A stretch of 64,000 nt of DNA from Straminergon stramineum (lineage: Eukaryota; Streptophyta; Bryopsida; Hypnales; Calliergonaceae), in contig OY987263.1 in assembly GCA_963920665.1 (NCBI GenBank), positions 42,877,218 to 42,941,217 on the forward strand. Direction: 5' to 3'. The notes beneath the pieces are model-generated. The model was not told the DNA's origin. It did no database searches and saw only the letters and a list, made by a program, of their open reading frames with translations. The translations under genes and the position numbers were made by a program. Within the stretch, counting starts at the first letter, position 1; each line of letters begins with the position of its first letter. Below, one piece after another: positions 1-9,491 of this stretch.

Positions 1-75
1 GTCGCCGCGATTGAAGCTTGACTTTCTAAAAATAATGTGGAATCAAAAATCTCACTGTACCAATTTTGTGTGCAG

Positions 76-296
76 GAGGTCCTGGATACTGTACAAATGA
101 GCTGCAAAAGAAATTGCTCTGGACAGACACCCAAGTTCTCTCAGAGCACAAGCTTATGTCCTTCGGAGAAGTGAAACCGGTGTCACTCAAGGAATCGAGC
201 TCACGCAAATGTGTGATAATATGGGCTCCAATTAAGAAGTTGAATAATTTTTTAATTATTAGGGCTACTTTACACTTTCCTGGTGGAAAAGTGTAG
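76..296 (+). CDS. Possible 3'-terminal exon of an unidentified gene (partial)
   Basis: A splice-acceptor-like TGTGTGCAG ends at about 75 and is followed by an open frame to the stop at 294-296. The first ~45 residues look protein-like, with a GGPGYCTNELQKKL stretch, then the frame runs into AT-rich low-information sequence. The ELQKKL(W) pattern faintly recalls the C-terminus of plant short-chain dehydrogenases, but no catalytic motif is in view because the rest would lie left of the window. It could equally be a chance ORF. No neighbouring exon is visible. Confidence 0.2.
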
Positions 297-366
297 TGGT
301 CAAGATGTAGGGGAATGGAGTAATATGATTGAAGGAAATTTCATTCTTCACTAGATGGGGTTCGAG

Positions 367-612
367 GGTTGCTATTATGTGAGTATAGGAATGTAAGCTT
401 ATGAGCCTATAATATTACACACCTATGTTATAGGTGTATTTATCATAGAAATCATGTATGATTATAGGGTATATATATTACAAATATCCATATTATAGGT
501 GTTTATGATACATACACCTTCTATCTATAGTGTGTGGTATCTATATTATAGGTACCTATAATGTAGGCTCAATGCTCACAAGCTCGCATTCTTGGGCTCA
601 CATACTAGCACC
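367..612. mobile_element. Foldback/MITE-like element A, copy 1
   Basis: The ends are long imperfect inverted repeats: the left end GGTTGCTATTATGTGAG reappears inverted at the right end as CTCACATACTAGCACC, and the similarity runs inward about 60 bp. The centre is made of short ATTATAGGTGT-type repeats. A second, shorter copy lies at 53277-53474. There is no coding capacity, so it is a non-autonomous element. I could not define a convincing target-site duplication. Confidence 0.6.
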
Positions 613-2902
613 ATTGGATGGGGTTTATATTACAACCAAGACTTGTTGGCTGGAGAACTTCAAGTATGGATGAAAAAATTACATGGTTGCCTATTTGGTA
701 GCACTTTTTGTAAAGGGAAATCTCGGAATGTCAAGTTTCTTGGGTCACTTCAACTCCAGATAAGAAACTTGGACTCCGGAGAACTTCAACTTCATTTAAT
801 TGTCTTTTCATTGTGGCATATCTCATCAATGCAATTGTAGGCTTCGTTAATTTCAAATAGCACTAGCCTCCCCTATGTTGTTGCTACACTCAAAATAAAA
901 ATAAAATAAATTTTCTAATTTTCCATTTATACTTTTTAAAAATTTAAAAATTCAATATTTTTCTATTGTGAATTAGAATGGAATGAAACAACAAAGGAGT
1001 GCAAAGGCTTTGTTAGGGTGTGAAAGGTAGTATTCTTGATACAAATAGAAAATTTTGTACACAAAGGAGTCTAAGGACTTTGTTTTGTTGCATTTGGACA
1101 TGTGATGTGAAAGTCATGGTTTTTCCAAAATAAAAGATAATTTAATCCAATTTTCTAATTCATAAAAAATTTGAAGTTCAGTAACTTTCACACCCTATAT
1201 CCAAATACCGTGAAACACAGTCTTTGCATCCCTTCTCATAGAGAGCTTTCCAACAATACTAAGGACATGGCTAGGGACTCACACTTTCTCAAAATCTCAT
1301 TATATCAAATAAAACAAAACCAACAAACCAACAATCTAATTTAAGGTATAGATTAGCTAGCTCATCACCTCTTCTTCTTTCACATGCAAAACTTTCCTCT
1401 TGGTGAAGTTGTTCAAAAAAATTCTCCACTTGGTGTTTACACTACAACCAATCAAGCCTTCTTATGGCATTATTTTGTTGTCTATTCATCTTCTCCAATA
1501 TCCTATTTGTTGCCTCAAACCATGTTTTAGCCAAAACTTCTTTGTTGACATGTGCACCTCTCTACGGTAGTGTAAAGCAACCCTTAGTACTATAATATGT
1601 ATCATGAGATGTGTTATGAAGATTTATCCTTGCCACAAAGTCAACAATGCTCTTTTGACCTATCTACAAGATAATTGTATGGTAGAACCACCCATAGCCA
1701 AACATTGAAGCAATTCCATGCATGTTTTGGAGCAATATAGGGCAATGTAAATTTTTGCTTTGTAGAAAGATGACATATTGAACATGGATTGCAAATTTTT
1801 CGGTAATTTTATTCCTAGAACTGAATTTTCTATGAATTTTGGGAGCCCAAAAGTGTTCAAGACCTACAGCTAATGTTTAGACTCTTCCAATTCCTATCAT
1901 TGAAAAACCACTTTCATACTCATTACTTCATACTTTCTTGCTCACTACTTAGGGACATGTGTTATGACCTTACTAGTCTCAACCTTGAAAAGGGGGAAAA
2001 AACTCATTTCAAGCCATAGTTGAAAAATAAGTTCTAGCCTTGGTTGGAAATAATTATACCCTACAAGTTAGGTATGTCTCCTTGGTCATGAATGGGTGTT
2101 TCTACCGGCTAGGGAGGATTGCCCCCTTTATTGTCCTATGTTTTATCCCTAGAGAGAACACCCAATTTTTTTATTTGCCACTTGTGATAAAATTTACAAA
2201 ATTTGAATTCATATTTGCAACTGAAGGCCCCAAATGAGCTGTGAGGGATGAACAAATTCAAAATTTACATGACAAAAAATAGTGGACAACTTTTACATTT
2301 GCCCTTGGATGGGGCAATAAGGGGGGTCAATCTTCCTTGGCTTGCTTCTATCATAGTGATGCCCATTTTTCCCTTGTACTATTGTTACTAACAAGCAGGG
2401 TGAACTACCCCCCTTGCTTGTCCCCCCTAAATCATTCCAAAGGTACATGTAAAAAAAGACCTCCTATTTCTTGCTTCAATAAATTATCATCTATACCCCC
2501 CATTTGGGGCCTTTGATTGCAAATATTTAAAGGAGATCACCTATTTCCAATCAACTACTGAATTTCCGATCAACTTTGGTATAGATGATAGATGATGTAG
2601 AGCATGAACAATAGAAGCAACGAAAATGTTTAGGAGGTAAACATTGAAAGCGCACAATAATCATAATATGTACATTGAAAGCCACAATGATCATTTACAT
2701 TGATTTTCAAATGAGCCTATGATTGGAAATAGGTTTGCCTACATATCAAGAATGGTGCAAATAGAATCTTTCAAAAAAAAAATTCATTGTAATTCTTTTT
2801 GTGGAAAAAATGTAAAAAATGATGAAATCCTTCTAAAATCTATTTCTCTGTACGGGAAAAATATTTCCTCAACCTTCCCCATGTCGCATATAGTTGAATT
2901 GC
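613..2902. other. Intergenic AT-rich DNA
   Basis: I see no supportable gene, only short ORFs without family signatures, homopolymer runs and vague short inverted segments. Confidence 0.6.
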
Positions 2903-3137
2903 TTAACCCTTATAGGACGGATTGGTGACTATGAAAATCAACCCTTTTGGAACCATGTGACATCATCTACTTTTAAAATAATAAAATATACTCATTGGAA
3001 ATCATTCAAAGTATTGTAGAAGATCTCCCCTTTCTACACAAAATTCCAAAGATGAATAGTTACAGTTCTATACTACATAGAGAGAATCTTTGTCACCCAT
3101 CAGACACAAAATGTCCGTGTTGACATTGAAGGGTTAA
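2903..3137. mobile_element. MITE-like element B, copy 1 (TTAACCC ends)
   Basis: A segment of about 235 bp starts TTAACCCTTATAGGACGG and ends GAAGGGTTAA, so its termini are inverted repeats. Two diverged copies at 5542-5772 and 59529-59778 share internal landmarks in the same order: a GGATTGGTGAC-like block, ATGTGACATCATCTAC, CACAAAATTCCAA(A/G)GATGAA and a CATC(A/G)GACA block. It has no ORF. Three dispersed copies with shared boundaries argue for a mobile, non-autonomous family. Confidence 0.65.
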
Positions 3138-3396
3138 GAGTGATCGGAAACGGGTGATCATCCTGATAAACTCAAACATTGCAAATTTTTATCATGCATG
3201 GCAGATAAAAAATTCCAGCATTTTCCCAAGGGGACAAGCGAGGTGGGTGGGGTTCACCCTGGCAGGTAATGCCCCTACTCACAAGGCCCTCTGCAGTCTG
3301 CACTGCTGGACTTGAGCAGTTGAGCTCATCCCCAGTGCAACCAAAATAGATGGCATGATAGATACGCCAAAGTGGGCCTGCCTGTGCAACTGAACC

Positions 3397-3483
3397 AAAA
3401 GATCTCCAGATCTCCCATTTGTTTCAAAAAAAAAACAAAAAACAAGAAACAAAAAACAAACAAAAAACAAAAGATCTCCAGAT
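3397..3483 (+). mobile_element. Very short retroposed insertion with A-rich tail and 15-bp target duplication
   Basis: The 15-mer AAAAGATCTCCAGAT occurs at 3397-3411 and again at 3469-3483. Between the copies lies a 57-bp insert of a dozen or so unique bases (CTCCCATTTGTTTC) followed by a long A-rich tail interrupted by C and G. A target-site duplication around a 3' A-rich tail is the hallmark of LINE-driven retroposition, here so 5'-truncated that almost only the tail remains. Replication slippage is the alternative. Confidence 0.5.
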
Positions 3484-3890
3484 GGAATTTGAAAGAGGGC
3501 GGTTGGGTTGGGTTTTCCTCCCAGGGAATCAGGGACTCTACAGCTGCTGCACTGCCAGCCCTTCCAAGTTGCCTGTGGAATAAGTTACTCTGTCATAATA
3601 ATAAGGGAATGCTTCCAGTAGCATATCCTGGCATGGCTGTTTATTACTCGGAAGGAAGCACCCCAAGTACTTGGACTTCTTTCCCCAATTCCAAGAACAT
3701 ACGCATTCAGTTCCAAAAGGAGTTTCAGATGGAAGTTCAGGAGTGCTTTACCTACCTATCGTGGAAGCAACATTCCTTACTACAGCGAATAAGGTGAACC
3801 CACCACCTTCTCAATTCTGCCTGTCATGTACCCATGGGGTTCATTTGAGACAGGAAGTGTACACCGCACACACATGAGGTTCGGATTGAG
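3484..3890 (+). other. GC-elevated stretch with overlapping open frames, possible decayed exon
   Basis: This stretch is richer in GC than its flanks and keeps two overlapping plus-strand frames open (about 3372-3797 and 3671-3877). Their translations contain Pro/Tyr/Gly-rich segments such as VAYPGMAVYYSEG and GVLYLPIVEA, as if one coding segment had been split by a frameshift near 3670. I recognise no family. It may be a degraded transcription-factor-like exon or TE sequence. Confidence 0.2.
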
Positions 3891-5541
3891 AAGGGTGGGG
3901 ATAATGGGCTGCTTCACCTGAAGTTAATAGTCATGCTCATTGTGATTTTTAATTTAATTTAAGTGTTTTTTTGAAACACATGGACATTGTGATCTTGTTT
4001 TGAACACTGCAGTACTGTACCAGTTGATGAGCTCTGCCTAATATGACCTTGATCTGAATTGAATAATGTTATCTCATCTCCCGTGTAAGCTGCTTACAGA
4101 TATTGCCTCAGGGGAGCTTTCATACAGATAACTATTGCATGGGTGGTGCTGTGGTGGTGAGCACATGGCACCACACCACTCTAACAAGCGTATTGGAAAA
4201 GGAAGTGACATTTACCTGTTGCATGGCCATTCACAACATATCTGAATGCTTAAAATAGAATTACTGGGTAAATCAACTGCAAGGAAAGTCAATATCAATA
4301 GGGTGTTTTTACACAATTCTTTTAATGCTTGAAGGATGATGAGGGCCAATAGTGTCCAGTGCATGACTTTGTTGTTAACTGTAGAAGCAAAGAATGCACA
4401 TAATATATTGATTCAATAATAGGAGCATTGTGGTGAACTACTAAGGTAAGAACATCTAAAACGGACACTTTTTAGAGATGACGTGATTGTAAGGGTTTAT
4501 GCAGAAAAAAATGTTGTCTGTGGGGTAGGAAATGGTTTAGAAAACCAACAAAATGAGTTTTGTATTTATCCAAGTTTGTATGAATATTATATGTACTTTT
4601 TTTAAAACTTCATAGATGCACCTACTTTGGACACTAGACTAACACCGAAGCGAGCACGGAAACACCCAAAAGTGACACACTCTAAACTTGAATCAAATGC
4701 AGGTGATTGGCTACTTCTTGAAAGAGTGACAACTTCTTGGAACCCCACTTGTCTACTTGGGATCCACAAGCCCTTGGATTAAGGTTGTTTTCTAGGTGTC
4801 CGTGAACAACTCCTATCCATTTTAGGTGTTCCTACCTTAGACCATTGTCATGAAGACCACATCCTTCAAGGATTAAGCTTTCTGCACAACATGAAAGTCA
4901 ATTTTTGGTAAGCTTATGTAACTTCTTTGGAGATTTTTATTTGTTTTTATTTATTTTTAAATTTACAACAACAGGGAGAGATTTGAGTTTGTAAAGTTTA
5001 CTGGGTATGAAATGCTTATACAGTTGGCAAAAAGTGAGATTGGTTGGTGCCCACCAGTGATCCCCAAACTGTTTAAATTTTGCTTGGTTGCTACTCAATT
5101 TCTTCATGCCTTCAACGCTAAATTCAAAAAAATCTTTCAAAAATGAACATTTGGCTAATTTCCCTGAACCTGTTCTGGGATCACTGGTGCCCAGTTGCCT
5201 ACTGGTCAGGAGTGTGGTTTGTCAGGAAGCATGAGTGGATTCTTTTGGCAACATAACTTACACATGTGACAAGATGCAAGCCAACCATTTGGTATATGTA
5301 TGGGGTTCAAAAGTACAAACAATATACCAATTCTTTGTACGACAACAAGTGTTTTGTGCAGGGGTTGAGAAACATCATGACTTGCAGATGTGCCACTGGA
5401 CATCTGAAGTTTGGTGCTAACTTAGCCAAAACCTTGAGAAAGTTTGAAGAAGCATCTGTGGAAGCATTTCATCAACACAACCTACATCTGCAGTGCAGTG
5501 AAATTAGAAAGAAAGTTTGAATAGGTCCTTGTGCACTGAAG
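3891..5541. other. Intergenic DNA
   Basis: I find no supportable gene or sharply bounded repeat here. The short ORFs do not resemble known families. Confidence 0.5.
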
Positions 5542-5772
5542 TTAACCCTCAAAAGGACAGACTGGTGACTGTAAAAATCATGCCTTTTGAAACTGTGTGA
5601 CATCATCTACTTTAAAAAAATAAAAAATACACATTGAAGGTCAAAGTAATGTAGAAGATTTTTCCTTTCCACACAAAATTCCAAGGATGAATAATTGCAG
5701 TTCAGTCCAAGATAAAGAGATTCCTTGTCATCCATCGGACACTAAACATCTGTGTCCACCTTCATGGGTTTT
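5542..5772. mobile_element. MITE-like element B, copy 2
   Basis: This is a diverged copy of the 2903-3137 element. It begins TTAACCCTCAAAAGGACAG, keeps the GTGTGACATCATCTAC, CACAAAATTCCAAGGATGAA and CATCGGACA blocks in order, and ends near CATGGGTTTT. Confidence 0.6.
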
Positions 5773-6199
5773 TAGATAGTACAGTAAAGAACTGAACCCT
5801 AGTCCTGGACTCAATTGACATGAAATAAGCTACTTCTACAATGTGGCTATGCCTGCTATCAAACAATCTACTCAATCTGCTATGGCTGACTTTGCAGGGG
5901 ACAGAGTGGTGGAGTACTAACTTTAGCCCCATGTTATTCTGCCAGTGTATAAGTTAGTGTGGTCTGACATGTATTCAAATATTTTGTCTTGTACTCAAAA
6001 AACTTTCACAAAAGTTATGGCACCTGGTGACATGTATTCTTTATTTATTAGAAGAAGCCATGGGTTGACTGACACATTTTTTTGGAATACTCTGAAATAT
6101 TTGAAATTGTCTGTCTGAAATCACACTCTAAGGAAAGGAATTTGGGATAAGCTTTGGTCAGAATTGTAGTGCACTCCTTTCCTTTCTCCTGCATGATGA

Positions 6200-6405
6200 T
6201 AGTTTTCACATGCACCACCATTGTCTTGCAAGAAAACTTGACTTGGCATGGAGCTCTACACTGCTGACTTTGTTGATTTGGACACGGTGTGATATTGGTC
6301 CCACACTCTTTCACACCATGGCACCATGCTATATTCCTATTTGCAGTAAGTTATTGTTCATGCACAAGTCATGTTGGCAGGTGTCCTCGCATTACAACAA
6401 GGTAG
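6200..6405 (-). repeat. Diverged inverted copy of the 7224-7400 segment
   Basis: The reverse complement of this segment aligns along most of its length with 7224-7400. Shared landmarks are GGGACCAA(T/C)ATCACACC, AAATCAACAAAGT, TGTAGAGCTC and TTTTCTTGCAA. The minus-strand ORF at 6048-6314 covers it; its translation is not a family I recognise. It is probably an internal part of a transposable element that is also carried inside the long-TIR element to the right. Confidence 0.5.
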
Positions 6406-6848
6406 AATAGACAAAAAGTTGACAATTTTTTTTCCAGGATACCCTAGAATTGCAGCTCAATAGAACATTGCCACTAAGGGAGCCAACCCCTTTCTGACCA
6501 CTTAAGCAGATACACATACTGCAAGGGAGGTTTCAACAGTGGGGAGATTTTTCCCATGAGCAGAAATAGAGTTCATAAGGTTTCCATAATTTTTCAGATT
6601 TTTTTTTCTCACAAAATAATTACTATGAAATTTTAAATTGAAGATTCTGTTCTACCCATATTGGCCATATAGACCTTCTTCTTTTTGACCAAGGGCTGGT
6701 TGCAAAATCCAAGAAGAGCTGGGTCCAAATTTGAGAGTCTTGTAGCCAATTATAATGCACCACGGATTGCTCGGGAATTGTGCCAACATTAATTGTTGCT
6801 AATCACCTGCTGATTGAAATTACTCCACCCTATGTTGCCGGAGTGGGT

Positions 6849-6887
6849 TAGTGATTAGTAAGGGGTCGGCTCCCTTATTAATCACTA
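6849..6887. repeat. Short hairpin
   Basis: The 16-base arm TAGTGATTAGTAAGGG (6849-6864) pairs with 6872-6887 with one mismatch across a 7-base loop. It sits just left of two inverted-repeat elements. Confidence 0.6.
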
Positions 6888-6913
6888 GATGGGCCTAGCC
6901 CAGAGGATACTAA

Positions 6914-7039
6914 ATGGTATGTTCACACTTGGTGTTAAAGAGTGTTGTTACTAAGGGTCTTGGGAACGAACTTAGAGCTACTTTTGGACTAGATTCATAT
7001 TGCAAACAACACCCCTAACACCAAGTGTGAACATACCAT
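6914..7039. mobile_element. MITE family C, copy 1 (TIR ATGGTATGTTCACACTTGG)
   Basis: This 126-bp element has near-perfect terminal inverted repeats of about 24 bp: ATGGTATGTTCACACTTGGT at the left and its reverse complement at the right. A second copy at 59267-59390 lies in the opposite orientation and matches over the whole internal sequence. There is no ORF. The flanks suggest a 3-bp target duplication (TGA at copy 2, less clear here), so a PIF/Harbinger-like origin is possible but unproven. Confidence 0.75.
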
Positions 7040-7040
7040 A

Positions 7041-7512
7041 AGCCCAAAAGTGATGTCACTCCCCATTGTGGTCTTAGGGACGGTGAAATCTAGATTGGCC
7101 TGCTCAAAAAAATGGTTTGGCACTCCATCTTTCTGTATCAATTTTTGTTGTACTAAGATGTGATTCTAGGGCATCTTTGAAGAAAAATTAGCAACTTTTT
7201 CTTTGATTCTACTTTGTTGGGATGCAAGGAAGACCACCAACCTGACAAATGCATAAACAATATTGCATATAGGAACATGTCATAGTGCCATAGTGTGGAA
7301 GAATGGGGGACCAACATCACACCTTATCTAAATCAACAAAGTAAACACTGTAGAGCTCTCATGCCGAGCCAATTTTCTTGCAAAACAGTGGTGATGCTTG
7401 AACAACAAAAATTGACATGGAAAGATGGAGTGTCACCATTTTTTTGAGTGGGCCGACCTAGACTTCACCGTCCCCAAGTCCACAATGGGGGTGACATCAC
7501 TTCCAGGATCAG
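7041..7512. mobile_element. Long-TIR foldback element
   Basis: The left arm (about 7041-7157) and right arm (about 7395-7512) are inverted repeats of some 115 bp. Both carry the GTGATGTCAC block, CATTGTGG, GGGACGGTGAA, CTCAAAAAAATGG and CACTCCATCTTTC in mirrored order. The core (7224-7400) matches the inverted segment at 6200-6405. No intact transposase is present. The element abuts MITE C almost without spacer, which suggests nested or adjacent insertion. Confidence 0.65.
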
Positions 7513-7550
7513 GTTAAGGTTAGTATGCAGGGCCAATACACTGAACCAAC

Positions 7551-7611
7551 AGTGGCAATGAGAGATCGTAACTAAAAAATTACACTCGAGGTACGACCTC
7601 TCATTGCCACT
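7551..7611. repeat. 20-bp-stem hairpin
   Basis: The arm AGTGGCAATGAGAGATCGTA (7551-7570) pairs with 7592-7611 with a single mismatch across a 21-base loop. It could be a minimal foldback element or a structured RNA if transcribed; nothing shows transcription. Confidence 0.6.
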
Positions 7612-8446
7612 CGGCTAGCAATCTACAGTAGAAACCCAACAACAGAAGCTGCTGTTCAATTGCAAATGTTGACTAAAATAACCTTAATAATTTCATCTTA
7701 TTCCGCCCAACAAACCTTTCTATTGCATCCACGTGCCCTCCTTTCGCCCAACAAACCCTCCGAAAGCGGGTAATGACACATGCCTATAGACACTGCTGTG
7801 GCCCATCACCAACCCTCCCGCGTCAGTGTATTTAGATACAGAACTCAAGTCAACATCAAAACTTCAGTTTCCCAAGGTGGGAATTATCATCACTTTTGGC
7901 AGGATTGTTGCAAATCCTACGGGAGATTGCAGCTGCTTTCCTCTGGTTTCAAGGCATTGACGAAACTGCCTCATCAGAGTGACAAGTATGTGCCTTCTGA
8001 AGGAAGTGTACACATATCTAAGTTGCTTATAGGAAGGTTACAAACACAGCCAAGTTAGATTTGTACATCACAAAGGTAATGATTAGAAGAGGATTTGAGG
8101 TCGTCGTTAGATTTTATACAACACAAGGTCGCTGATAAGAAGTGCATTTGAGGTCCACGGTTGATTTATAAAGCACTACGTCGTTGATAGGAAGAGTATT
8201 TGAGAATAGGGAGAATGAGGACATGGAAATCATGAGATGGGAATCATCATCACCTTTGTAACAGCTTTCGGCAGGTGTGTAGTGCGCACAACATTGACAT
8301 GACTGCCTCATCACAGTGACGAACACCTTCGCCCTGTTTCTGAACTCCAGTCTACATATCTCTTGATTGTTCATTGTGCAAAGAGGGCCACGTTAGATTC
8401 ATGCAGCACAAGGTCAAGAGTGTTTGAGAGTAAGGAGAATTAGGCC

Positions 8447-9400
8447 ATGGAAAACGGGGAGAGGGATTGGGGGAGCCTACCGCCGGAACTAATCGCCATG
8501 GTGGTGCAAAAAGTTGAACAAGGTGCAGGAGCTCGAGGAGAAGGCAGACGAATTGTCGCCGTAGCCGGCGTTTGCCGAGCCTGGAGACGATCGGTGCATG
8601 AAGAACGGAAACAGAGTCTTCTCCTCACCTTCCCTGTAGCTATTAGTCACCGTGGATCCACCATGGAGTGTATGCTGAAGAAAAAGGGCGACACATTCCG
8701 ACTAGTCCAACGTCGTGTCTGCGGAGACGAGTACTTTCTCCTCAGTGCGCGGAAGAAATCCATGATCGGATCCTCGTACTATAGAATTAGCGCAGATCCG
8801 AAGCTTTTGAGGACACAGGCTCACGAGGAAGCAGTCGCTATCAGGTCGAATTTCTGTAGGACCTCTTTCACCGTAGCAAGTCCTCCAATGATTTTGTCGG
8901 TGCATTTTGAAGAAGTTGCTATCCACGGCAACTGCCAGCGCAAGATGCGGTGTGAGCTCGGTCCTCATGTGAAGACAGATCTCAAGGGCGAAGTCGGTTG
9001 GCGGCCCGCGTGGTTAATCGCGATGCTCAAACGGAACAAACTAACCAATCCTTCATACAAATCGTTGAAGGGCTGCCCCGGCTCGTCTTGTGCAGATGTC
9101 ATCAAGAGTAGGTCCGTGAATGAGAAGACGACATATTCTTTAAAGAACAAGGACCCCGATTGGCAGGAGCAGGAGCAGTGTTGGTCTCTGGATTTCAGCG
9201 GTCGAGCCTCGTCAGTAGTCACTTCGATTCACAACTTCCAGCTCGTTTCGAGTGACACTAGTGATGGACGAGTGATTTTGCAGCTTGGAAAATTATCCAA
9301 AGGACTCTATGTTCTAGACTTTGGTGCACCGTTATCACCCCTGGAAGCTTTCGCCATAGCTCTCAGTAGCTTCGCGACCACAGTGGGATTAGACACATGA
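8447..9400 (+). CDS. Tubby-like F-box protein, intronless, divergent
   Basis: A 317-residue single-exon frame starts at an ATG in good context (GGCCATGGAA). Residues ~6-50 look like the plant TLP F-box (DWGSLPPELIAMVVQKVE then VCRAWRR). The tubby domain follows: LLLTFPVAISHRG, then FLLSARKK, IRSNFCRTSF, NCQRKMRCEL, YSLKNKDPDW, CWSLDFSGRASSVVTSIHNF, VILQLGKLSKGLYVLDF and a typical C-terminus ending LEAFAIALSSFATTV. Plant TLPs are membrane-tethered F-box proteins that bind phosphoinositides and SKP1. This copy is shorter than the usual ~380-450 residues, with reduced loops. The KLRSN motif, whose Lys contacts PIP2 in tubby proteins, reads AIRSN here. It is convergent with the lipase relic, the stop codons lying about 92 bp apart. 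No lesion is visible, so it is probably functional. Confidence 0.9.
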   Translation: MENGERDWGSLPPELIAMVVQKVEQGAGARGEGRRIVAVAGVCRAWRRSVHEERKQSLLLTFPVAISHRGSTMECMLKKKGDTFRLVQRRVCGDEYFLLSARKKSMIGSSYYRISADPKLLRTQAHEEAVAIRSNFCRTSFTVASPPMILSVHFEEVAIHGNCQRKMRCELGPHVKTDLKGEVGWRPAWLIAMLKRNKLTNPSYKSLKGCPGSSCADVIKSRSVNEKTTYSLKNKDPDWQEQEQCWSLDFSGRASSVVTSIHNFQLVSSDTSDGRVILQLGKLSKGLYVLDFGAPLSPLEAFAIALSSFATTVGLDT

Positions 9401-9491
9401 CTCCGTGTACGGACTTAAATTAGTCTGTGATTGCAAAATCGCAGTGATTACAATGTTAGTCCTTTTGATGTGCACGTTGGCCTGGTGATTC

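Noticed and set aside
355..372. GGGGTTCGAGG resembling a tRNA T-loop
   Set aside because: No acceptor, D or anticodon stem can be folded around it; it is the edge of MITE-like element A.
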